Positions 1 to 5,153 of a DNA stretch of 5,153 nt are shown here, one piece after another (the first letter of the stretch is position 1; each line of letters begins with the position of its first letter). The DNA lies in contig DAFQ01000026.1 of the NCBI GenBank assembly GCA_002497985.1, positions 1 through 5,153 on the forward strand. The letters are read 5' to 3'. The position numbers and the translations under genes were made by a program. The notes below the pieces were generated by a model. It worked only from the letters and a program-made list of their open reading frames with translations, had not been told where the DNA came from and did not search any database. The stretch comes from Euryarchaeota archaeon UBA4. Lineage in GTDB: Archaea; Thermoplasmatota; Poseidoniia; Poseidoniales; Thalassarchaeaceae.

Positions 1-11
1 TACCCTTCCGC

Positions 12-911
12 TCAGGTTTTCGGCGCTCTCAACCTAGGTATCAGTGCAGGAGTATCGGCCCTGTATTGCAGATAGTCCGGATTATCCCCCCACTTGGCCA
101 GAGCACGTTCGTCGAGAAGCGGGATTCCGCTAATCTTGGTCAGGAGCAAGTAGACGAACACTGGCGAGGCCCAAGCCACCATCTCCAATCCCTCAAAGCA
201 AGACACTCCGAAGAGCGCGATACCGGTCCAGAGGAGAATCTCCCCCAGGTAGTTGGGGTGACGGGAACGCGCCCACAGACCCTCGTCAATCCACCTCCCC
301 TGATTATCTGGCTTGGAATTGAACACGGTCTTCTGTATGTCTGCCACAACCTCGATACTGAATCCGATTAGCCACAGCGCCATCCCCATTCCATCCCATA
401 TCGAAAGATCGGGGGATGGTCCGGATTGGCTATTGATTACCACTACCACACTCATCGTTAGGAATACCCAGAGTCCCTGCAGGGTCCATGGAATTACGAA
501 TCTTACAGGGGATGTCTTCAGCTGGTCAAAGCGCCCGTCCTTCCCGGCGCGATGGATCCGCAGGAAGAGGAAACCCGAGAGTCGCAAGGCCCAGATGACA
601 ACTAGTGCACTGACTAACCACTCCCTTGAACTCGGAGGCTCTGAGTGGGAGCCTGCCCATAGGCTGAAAACGACAACGGCCAGAAACGTCACTCCTCCGA
701 TGAGGTCGAAGAATCGCTCTGTCTGTCTGGCCGATGCAGGCACCCAAGACAACCACTGGACTCCGAGGGCAATCACAGCACAGAGAAACACCGCTGGGAA
801 ACCGCCGATGTCAACCGAGTTCACTCCAATGGAACTTGTGACCAGGGCCATGATCAGGAGGACGCTAGCCACGACAGCAATCGACCTAGACATATCCCCG
901 GAGGACTCCAT
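12..911 (-). CDS. DUF1295 / steroid 5-alpha-reductase-like polytopic membrane protein
   Basis: This is a 299-residue integral membrane protein of the DUF1295 family, related to the C-terminal domain of steroid 5-alpha-reductases and to isoprenylcysteine methyltransferases. Hydrophobic segments lie near residues 10-28, 36-56, 68-86, 98-117, 138-160, 173-190, 222-237 and 246-262. Family signatures are visible: QTERFFDLIGG (63-73), the basic loop after LRLSGFLFLRI (109-119), ADIQK (190-194), and the diagnostic GLWARSRHPNYLGE (211-224), followed by SGIPLLDER (261-269) and a Y..Y...T..LIPR tail. In characterised relatives the RHPNY.GE region helps bind the nucleotide cofactor, so an NADPH-dependent reductase of a lipid or isoprenoid double bond is possible, but the substrate cannot be read from sequence. 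Length is normal and the frame is intact. The ATG at 911 is preferred over the in-frame ATG at residue 7 (893) because a TATA-like element lies about 25 bases upstream of 911, while the corresponding position for 893 is GC-rich. It is transcribed divergently from the aconitase X gene. Confidence 0.92.
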   Translation of the reverse strand: MESSGDMSRSIAVVASVLLIMALVTSSIGVNSVDIGGFPAVFLCAVIALGVQWLSWVPASARQTERFFDLIGGVTFLAVVVFSLWAGSHSEPPSSREWLVSALVVIWALRLSGFLFLRIHRAGKDGRFDQLKTSPVRFVIPWTLQGLWVFLTMSVVVVINSQSGPSPDLSIWDGMGMALWLIGFSIEVVADIQKTVFNSKPDNQGRWIDEGLWARSRHPNYLGEILLWTGIALFGVSCFEGLEMVAWASPVFVYLLLTKISGIPLLDERALAKWGDNPDYLQYRADTPALIPRLRAPKT

Positions 912-932
912 GCCGGCCCGTGCTAATGTCGG

Positions 933-940
933 TTCATAAG
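933..940 (-). promoter_or_regulatory. TATA-like element of the DUF1295 gene
   Basis: Read on the minus strand this is CTTATGAA, an AT-rich octamer centred about 25 bases upstream of the ATG at 911, in otherwise GC-richer surroundings. No Shine-Dalgarno sequence precedes that ATG. Together these fit an archaeal TBP-dependent promoter giving a leaderless mRNA whose first base is the start codon. The match to the archaeal TATA consensus is partial and no clear BRE is visible, so the call rests mainly on spacing. Confidence 0.35.
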
Positions 941-993
941 GTGACTTTACCCATCTCGCTCAATTTCGGGCCTCCTCGTAAACCGCCTCAAAT

Positions 994-1002
994 CGAAAAT
1001 TA
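994..1002 (+). promoter_or_regulatory. TATA-like element of the aconitase X gene
   Basis: The AT-rich run CGAAAATTA is centred about 25 bases upstream of the TTG at 1023, the spacing expected for a leaderless archaeal transcript starting at that codon. The equivalent position for the alternative GTG start at 1053 (around 1028) is not AT-rich, so this element also favours the upstream TTG. It is a weak consensus match, and a TSS map would decide it. Confidence 0.35.
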
Positions 1003-1003
1003 C

Positions 1004-1017
1004 CGTATTCCAATACG
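1004..1017. repeat. perfect 14-base palindrome, candidate operator
   Basis: CGTATT and AATACG form perfect six-base arms around a CC centre. The palindrome lies directly after the TATA-like run (994-1002) and five bases before the TTG start at 1023. If the transcript is leaderless this is about -19 to -6 relative to the TSS, a position where archaeal repressors commonly block RNA polymerase recruitment. A dimeric regulator site is inferred. The six-base arms are too short to exclude chance. Confidence 0.45.
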
Positions 1018-1022
1018 TCGGA

Positions 1023-2795
1023 TTGAAGGAGTGGCATCTCACGGCATTATCCGTGGAAGTCCCCGCTGAACTACTTTCCATGCTCTCCGGGGAGCAGGGG
1101 CCCACCAAGCAGAAGGCATCACGATTGGTGGTCGATCTCGCCTCCACGGCGGGAGCCAAACAATTCGTCAGAGTGGAACACGCACATGTCTCAGGTGTCA
1201 GCGTCATTACTGGGGGGCACGGACTCAGGAGGTTCCTCTCAGACCTCTCTGAGGACCCAGGAGGCAAGGTCTCGATACCCACCACACTAAACTCCGCAGG
1301 ATGCGATCACGATAAAATGGATGAAATGGGAATCGACTATCCCGACTTCCTCGAGCAGCAGTTCGAGATCGTCCAGTCCTACTCGGATCTCGGAATCGAG
1401 GCGACCCTGTCTTGCACCCCATATGACCGTGGAATCGATCCCGAAGATGGAATCGGGTCATGGGCCGAGTCCAACGCCGTATGCTTCTCCAATTCATACA
1501 CCTCATTGGTCACGAACCGGGAGTCCGGACTCTCCGCACTCGCCACGGCGATAACTGGCTGGGCACCCCTATGGGGGCTGCACATCGAAGAGAACAGAGT
1601 TCCGAACATCCTGGTGAACGTTGAATGCGAGATGGACGATCCTACTGACTGGAGCATCCTCGGTGACTGGATTGGGAAGAAATTGCTGCCAGAGTGGGAA
1701 ATACCCTGGGGGCCCATGCCGAGAATCACTGGCCTCCCCCGGGGCACATTCGAGATGCGCAAGGCACTTACTGCGTCTGCGGCTAACTACGGGTGCCCGA
1801 TGCTCTGGGCGGACGGCCTGACAGTAGACCCTCCAGAGGTTTCCTCGTATCAGGGTGAGTTGACCTTCACGCAGTCTGATTTGGACGAACGCTACCAAGC
1901 ACTCGCTCCCAAGGGCATAGTGGACCTAGTGGTGATAGGGTGCCCCCAGGCGAGTGTTGGAGAGGCTCGCTCCACCGCTGCATCGGTCAGGGCTAGGATG
2001 GAGCTCGGCGAGGCAATACCTGACCAACGCCTCTGGGTATTCATGAGCTCGCACAATTACGATTTGATAGCCGCAGATGGCACTCTCGACATCCTGGAGG
2101 AAGCTGGTGCCCTAGTCCTCAAGGACACGTGTCCCGAAGTAACCCCCTACAACAGGTCAAGGTTCAACCACCTTCTGACGAACTCCCTGAAGGCGGAGCA
2201 TTACCTCACTAGCGGCCTAAACAGGATGCCAACCAGCGTAGCCAATATTCACGACTGCGTATCACATGCCTTCGACCCAGAATTGTTGACAGGGCCTAGA
2301 CCCGTACTGAATCCCAAGGAAGCCAAACCGATGGCCACTTCCAAGACCCACATTTCTGGCGAGCTACTCGTAAGTGGGATAGGAATACCCAGCCAGGACT
2401 CATGGGAGGTCTCCGGCAAGGCATTGGTTACCGACGTCCCAATCACATATCTCGGTTATGTCAATAGGGACACAGGGGTCATCGAGGAACCCGGTCACCC
2501 CCTAGATGGAACCCCTATCGAGGATACGATTCTGATCTATCCGAAGGGGTCAGGGTCCACGGTCGCGCCATTCGTCCTAATGGGGCTAATCTACACTGGC
2601 AAAGGCCCCAAGGCAATCATAAATCGCGACGTATGCCCATTGACCCTTCCAGCCGCTTCCCTGTTGAATGTCCCATATGCCCATGGATTCGATGCCGATC
2701 CAACAATCGAGGTCAACACCGGAGACGAAGTTCGAATGTCGCTAGTCGACGGCAAGGTCTCTCTGACGGCATTGTCACGCGCGAGCGAGGGTTGA
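1023..2795 (+). CDS. Single-chain aconitase X (catalytic plus swivel domains), probable mevalonate 5-phosphate dehydratase
   Basis: This 590-residue protein joins an aconitase X catalytic domain (about residues 12-425, formerly DUF521) to a swivel domain (about 440-588, formerly DUF126). Family motifs include GE.G..KQKA (23-32), AHVSGVS (54-60), SCTPYDRG (130-137), WAESNAV (147-153), NSYTSLVTNRESG (157-169), ITGWAPLWGLHIEENR (177-192), GCPQAS (306-311) and DTCPE (368-372). C131, C307 and C370 are the likely Fe-S ligands. The swivel domain carries the PKGSGSTVAPF loop (507-517), whose S512 matches the serine proposed as catalytic in this family. In archaea the usual activity is dehydration of mevalonate 5-phosphate to trans-anhydromevalonate 5-phosphate, an isoprenoid-precursor step in the cytoplasm; bacterial and fungal relatives dehydrate cis-3-hydroxy-L-proline. 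The archaeal context favours the former, but substrate is not proven. Characterised archaeal enzymes are two subunits, so the fusion is notable. Start: TTG at 1023 fits the TATA-like element; GTG at 1053 is the alternative, and both retain the domain. The stop lies 24 bases before the transglycosylase gene, suggesting an operon. Confidence 0.92.
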   Translation: MKEWHLTALSVEVPAELLSMLSGEQGPTKQKASRLVVDLASTAGAKQFVRVEHAHVSGVSVITGGHGLRRFLSDLSEDPGGKVSIPTTLNSAGCDHDKMDEMGIDYPDFLEQQFEIVQSYSDLGIEATLSCTPYDRGIDPEDGIGSWAESNAVCFSNSYTSLVTNRESGLSALATAITGWAPLWGLHIEENRVPNILVNVECEMDDPTDWSILGDWIGKKLLPEWEIPWGPMPRITGLPRGTFEMRKALTASAANYGCPMLWADGLTVDPPEVSSYQGELTFTQSDLDERYQALAPKGIVDLVVIGCPQASVGEARSTAASVRARMELGEAIPDQRLWVFMSSHNYDLIAADGTLDILEEAGALVLKDTCPEVTPYNRSRFNHLLTNSLKAEHYLTSGLNRMPTSVANIHDCVSHAFDPELLTGPRPVLNPKEAKPMATSKTHISGELLVSGIGIPSQDSWEVSGKALVTDVPITYLGYVNRDTGVIEEPGHPLDGTPIEDTILIYPKGSGSTVAPFVLMGLIYTGKGPKAIINRDVCPLTLPAASLLNVPYAHGFDADPTIEVNTGDEVRMSLVDGKVSLTALSRASEG

Positions 2796-2819
2796 TGACG
2801 AAAACGCCCAGCGCAACCC

Positions 2820-4955
2820 ATGGCAAAGCGGCCCGACCCGGATCCCTGCCGACCACAGGACCTGGGTCTTTTCGAGATTGTGAGCAGGGACGGCGCAGCC
2901 AGAATCGGTAAATTTCACACCAATCACGGTATTCTCACTACTCCTATGCTGTTACCAGTAGTCAACCCTAACTTGAGGACAATAGAGCCTCGGGAGATGT
3001 GGGAGAGATATGGGGTAGATGCCTTGATTACAAACTCATATGTAATTTGGAAGCACGAGAAACTAAGATCTCCAGCTTTAGAGAAGGGGATTCACGAACT
3101 TCTCGATTTCCCCGGCATCGTAGTAACCGATTCCGGGACGTTCCAGTCGTATGTGTATGGGGATGTCGAAGTCGGCGTTGAGGAGATAGTGTCATTCCAG
3201 AGGGAAATAGGGGTCGATATCGGAACAATGCTGGATGTGTTCGGACGTCCAGACATGGGCAGAGAGGAACTAGAGAGTGCTGTCTCAGAGACCTCACAAA
3301 GGGCAGTACCCTCATTGGAGGAAGCGGGCGAACAACTCCTGCTAAATGGCCCAATTCAAGGCGGTCTGCACCATGACCTACGTGCTGAGGCAGGAGGGCT
3401 GATGGGACTAGCTGAGTCAGAGCACAGGGGATTTGCAGTACACCCAATTGGCGGCATAGTCCCTCTGATGGAGAAGCAGCGATACCGTGAGCTATTCGGA
3501 ATAATACTCGCCTCGAGGTCCACCATACCCCGCAATCGCCCAATACACATGTTTGGCTGTGGGCACCCATTGCTGTTCCCACTTTCAATCGCCCTCGGGG
3601 TGGATCTATTCGACAGTGCAGCCTATGCGTTGTTTGCCCGGGATGGCAGACTCCTGACTCCAGAAGGCACAGTCAAGCTGGAGGGCCTGCGGGAGTGGCC
3701 AACTAACTCATCAGCCCTGTTTGGGAAAACCCCGGAACAGGTCAGAGAGATGGACAGAGACGAAAGAACGGTACTACTTTCACATCACAATTTGGAAGTA
3801 ACTCAAGCAGAACTCGCCAGGTGCAGAGAGGCGGTAAGGAATGGAACAATCTGGGAGCTCGCAGAAAAAAGGAGCCACTCCTCGCCCAGGCTGCGTGAGG
3901 CGTTTCTTTGGGTAATCGATGAGTTGGAGGAGCTGGAGGAGAATGAGGCGGGAAACGCCCTTCTTGACTTGATGGCATCTACGAATCCAGTTAGAGGTGG
4001 CGGCGAGCCCATTTCCGAAGATATCGACTCAAGGCCACACATCCTCCACATGATGGCCCTTATTTCTCTAAGGTGGAGATTGCCAGGCTCGTGGTGGGAT
4101 GGGTCAAGTGGTCCCCCCGATAGGGTAGTAGTTCTGGAGGGAAAACCTCCGCCCTGGAGAAATACGTGCCTTCACACGGCCGTAGAGGCTCTCATCGAAG
4201 TCCCAAAATCTGTTGTCGTAATATCTACTCCCGTGGGAGTAATACCATTCTCCTTCGAGGACGTTTCTCCATTCTGCCATATCGATGGCCCTGAGGCGAT
4301 TTGGCTAGACTCAACGGATGATGAGCAGTTGAGTGAGGACCTTGAAACACTTGGATTGGGGGGCATCCCCTATGTCATCTCCAAACCCGGGGAAATTCCA
4401 GAAAATCCCCTCGAGGGGGCAATGGACGTAAGACTCTGGATGGACAGGTGCTCTGTAGTTGACAAACTCTCGGTCCTTTGTGCCATTAAGCCAAGTGAAC
4501 TGTGTGAGATGACGGAAAATATGGAGTCACGAAGATCCAAGACTGACAGAATCATCAATGTTAGTGTTGGCGACGAACATCTCCTTTCCCCAAGGCTGAC
4601 TGATGGGGGAATTTCATTAGCCATTGGAGGGGCTAGAAAATTACACTCAATTAATCCTGAACCGCCCCTCAGATTCGACTCATCTGAAGCAATTCCAGAG
4701 GCAGATCACCCAGGGATGCCAAGAGTTCTACTTTCCGAGGATGCCATCCCATTTGTTGGCAAGGGGAGGAATGTGATGCATGGCTACATCGAGGGGGCCG
4801 ATCCTCACATAATCCCCGGACAACCCTGCATTGTCGTCTCGTCATCGGGGGAACTCGTCGCCCATGGAGTCGCACTTTCCACTGCTCTGGAGATGTCTCT
4901 ATTCAGAAAGGGAATAGCCGTAAAAATAAGGGATGGCGCTCTAAAGGAAGACTAA
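2820..4955 (+). CDS. tgtA: Archaeosine tRNA-guanine transglycosylase, extended form lacking the zinc-site cysteines
   Basis: This 711-residue enzyme should exchange guanine-15 in the tRNA D-loop for preQ0, the first tRNA-level step to archaeosine. The TIM-barrel catalytic domain spans about residues 18-360. Visible motifs are ARIGKFHT (27-34), TPMLLPVVNPN (41-51), VTDSGTFQSY (102-111; D104 general base), D139, IQGG (179-182), HPIGGIVPL (208-216), FGCGHP (245-250) and GVDLFDSAAYALFARDGR (260-277; D265 nucleophile). A middle region (about 361-575) includes ISEDIDSRP (398-406), a DRVVVLEGKPPP stretch (434-445) and VVVISTPVGVIPFSFEDVSP (465-484), which resembles ArcS. A C2-like domain (about 578-615, with AIGGARKLHS) and a PUA domain (about 634-706) follow and should grip tRNA. 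The protein is roughly 130 residues longer than Pyrococcus horikoshii ArcTGT as I recall it. The zinc ligands C-x-C-x-x-C are T295, S297 and L300; only the histidine (H323) remains. The ATG at 2820 has an in-frame stop at 2796 and no Shine-Dalgarno, so translation probably depends on the upstream gene. The name is secure; the degree of activity is not. Confidence 0.94.
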   Translation: MAKRPDPDPCRPQDLGLFEIVSRDGAARIGKFHTNHGILTTPMLLPVVNPNLRTIEPREMWERYGVDALITNSYVIWKHEKLRSPALEKGIHELLDFPGIVVTDSGTFQSYVYGDVEVGVEEIVSFQREIGVDIGTMLDVFGRPDMGREELESAVSETSQRAVPSLEEAGEQLLLNGPIQGGLHHDLRAEAGGLMGLAESEHRGFAVHPIGGIVPLMEKQRYRELFGIILASRSTIPRNRPIHMFGCGHPLLFPLSIALGVDLFDSAAYALFARDGRLLTPEGTVKLEGLREWPTNSSALFGKTPEQVREMDRDERTVLLSHHNLEVTQAELARCREAVRNGTIWELAEKRSHSSPRLREAFLWVIDELEELEENEAGNALLDLMASTNPVRGGGEPISEDIDSRPHILHMMALISLRWRLPGSWWDGSSGPPDRVVVLEGKPPPWRNTCLHTAVEALIEVPKSVVVISTPVGVIPFSFEDVSPFCHIDGPEAIWLDSTDDEQLSEDLETLGLGGIPYVISKPGEIPENPLEGAMDVRLWMDRCSVVDKLSVLCAIKPSELCEMTENMESRRSKTDRIINVSVGDEHLLSPRLTDGGISLAIGGARKLHSINPEPPLRFDSSEAIPEADHPGMPRVLLSEDAIPFVGKGRNVMHGYIEGADPHIIPGQPCIVVSSSGELVAHGVALSTALEMSLFRKGIAVKIRDGALKED

Positions 4956-5022
4956 CCAATTCGGGCCCTGAAATCGGAACTATCCGGGGATTAGTTCAAG
5001 AGACCTACCATCGAGCGAGTGA

Positions 5023-5042
5023 CGACTCCCTTTAGGGAGTCG
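5023..5042. repeat. perfect 20-base palindrome ahead of the ABC ATPase gene
   Basis: CGACTCCCT and AGGGAGTCG form perfect nine-base arms around TT. The palindrome ends eight bases before the ATG at 5051. As RNA it would fold into an eight-base-pair GC-rich stem with a TTTA loop. It could be an operator for a dimeric regulator of the transporter genes, or an mRNA hairpin that hides GGAG at 5036-5039 from the ribosome. It is less likely to be a terminator for the transglycosylase operon, because no T-tract follows and archaeal termination depends on T-runs rather than stems. Confidence 0.6.
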
Positions 5043-5046
5043 GTGG
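5042..5046 (+). promoter_or_regulatory. weak Shine-Dalgarno-like sequence of the ABC ATPase gene
   Basis: GGTGG ends four bases before the ATG at 5051 and matches part of the archaeal consensus GGAGGTGAT. It abuts and shares one base with the palindrome at 5023-5042, so a folded hairpin could limit access to it. The other genes in the window lack comparable sites at their starts, which would make this gene a leadered transcript. The match is short and the spacing tight. Confidence 0.3.
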
Positions 5047-5050
5047 CAAT

Positions 5051-5153
5051 ATGACTCCTGAACCAACACCTCAGCCGCTGATAGAGGCGAGCGCACTTCG
5101 CAAGATGTACGGGCCACACCTCGCCTTGGATGATGTAAACCTCTCTATCCCTC
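5051..5153 (+). CDS. ABC transporter ATP-binding protein, N-terminal fragment cut by window end
   Basis: The ATG at 5051 opens a frame that stays open to the end of the window and gives 34 residues. After a proline-rich lead (MTPEPTPQP) comes LIEASALRKMYG followed by PHLALDDVNLSIP, the typical first two strands of an ABC ATPase nucleotide-binding domain. Y20 is the expected A-loop aromatic residue that stacks on adenine. The Walker A motif would begin within about ten residues past the window end, so ATP binding cannot be confirmed here. The pattern I..S.L.K.YG....LDDV.LSI is typical of export or multidrug-type ATPases paired with a separate permease, but the transported substrate cannot be told. 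It starts 95 bases after the transglycosylase stop, with a perfect palindrome just upstream, so it may be a separate transcription unit with its own control. Confidence 0.85.
   Translation, partial: MTPEPTPQPLIEASALRKMYGPHLALDDVNLSIP

Noticed and set aside
313..939. A 208-codon open frame on the plus strand opposite the DUF1295 gene
   Set aside because: It lies entirely antisense to a gene with clear family motifs, shows no recognisable domain or hydrophobic pattern, and its length follows from the codon bias of the opposite strand.
1023..2795. Classical aconitase or isopropylmalate isomerase (AcnA / LeuC-LeuD)
   Set aside because: The motifs SCTPY, WAESNAV and the GSGST swivel loop are those of the aconitase X branch, and the protein lacks the length and signature motifs of the classical families.
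2795..2911. Possible 38-codon gene starting at the TGATG overlap
   Set aside because: The peptide is rich in G, P, S, T and R, has no recognisable feature, and overlaps the conserved N-terminus of the transglycosylase. It is kept only as a translation-coupling oddity.
3028..3588. A 186-codon minus-strand open frame inside the transglycosylase
   Set aside because: It is antisense to the conserved catalytic barrel, has low-complexity arginine, leucine and histidine-rich composition and no recognisable motif.
4226..4241. Palindrome TACTCCC-GT-GGGAGTA sharing the ACTCCC / GGGAGT arms with the one at 5023-5042
   Set aside because: It encodes the conserved STPVGV segment of the transglycosylase, so its symmetry is explained by coding. 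Its spacer also differs (two versus four bases between the shared six-base arms), making a common regulator unlikely.
4956..5050. tRNA gene or T-tract terminator between the transglycosylase and ABC ATPase genes
   Set aside because: No cloverleaf-compatible arms, no GTTC-type T-loop context and no run of four or more T bases are present; the only structured element is the palindrome already listed.

Overview
The window looks like archaeal chromosomal DNA. The strongest evidence is a tRNA-guanine transglycosylase of the archaeosine type with a C-terminal PUA domain. It is supported by an aconitase X protein of the kind archaea use in mevalonate metabolism, and by a divergent intergenic region in which TATA-like elements lie about 25 bases upstream of start codons that have no ribosome binding site (leaderless style). 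The compact layout and moderate GC content would suit a Thermoplasmatota lineage such as marine Poseidoniales. That lineage is an inference, because no rRNA or other phylogenetic marker is present.

Layout. Positions 12-911 (minus) encode a polytopic membrane protein of the DUF1295 / steroid 5-alpha-reductase C-terminal family. A 111-base divergent intergenic region (912-1022) carries a TATA-like element for each direction and a perfect 14-base palindrome just before the rightward gene. Positions 1023-2795 (plus, TTG start) encode a single-chain aconitase X with a catalytic domain followed by a swivel domain; mevalonate 5-phosphate dehydratase is the most likely activity. After a 24-base gap, positions 2820-4955 (plus) encode a 711-residue archaeosine tRNA-guanine transglycosylase. 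A 95-base gap with a perfect 20-base palindrome leads into the first 34 codons of an ABC transporter ATPase, cut by the window end.

How they work together. The aconitase X and transglycosylase genes are probably co-transcribed, but their pathways are distinct (isoprenoid precursor or hydroxy-acid dehydration versus tRNA G15 modification). The divergent membrane protein could touch lipid or isoprenoid chemistry, but nothing in the sequence proves it.

The most unusual point is the transglycosylase. Its catalytic and preQ0-binding residues are intact, yet all three cysteines of the structural zinc site are replaced. Its middle region is about 130 residues longer than in ordinary archaeal enzymes and resembles the core domain of archaeosine synthase ArcS, with the ArcS signature motif degraded. 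No tRNA, rRNA, CRISPR array, insertion sequence or prophage feature was seen.
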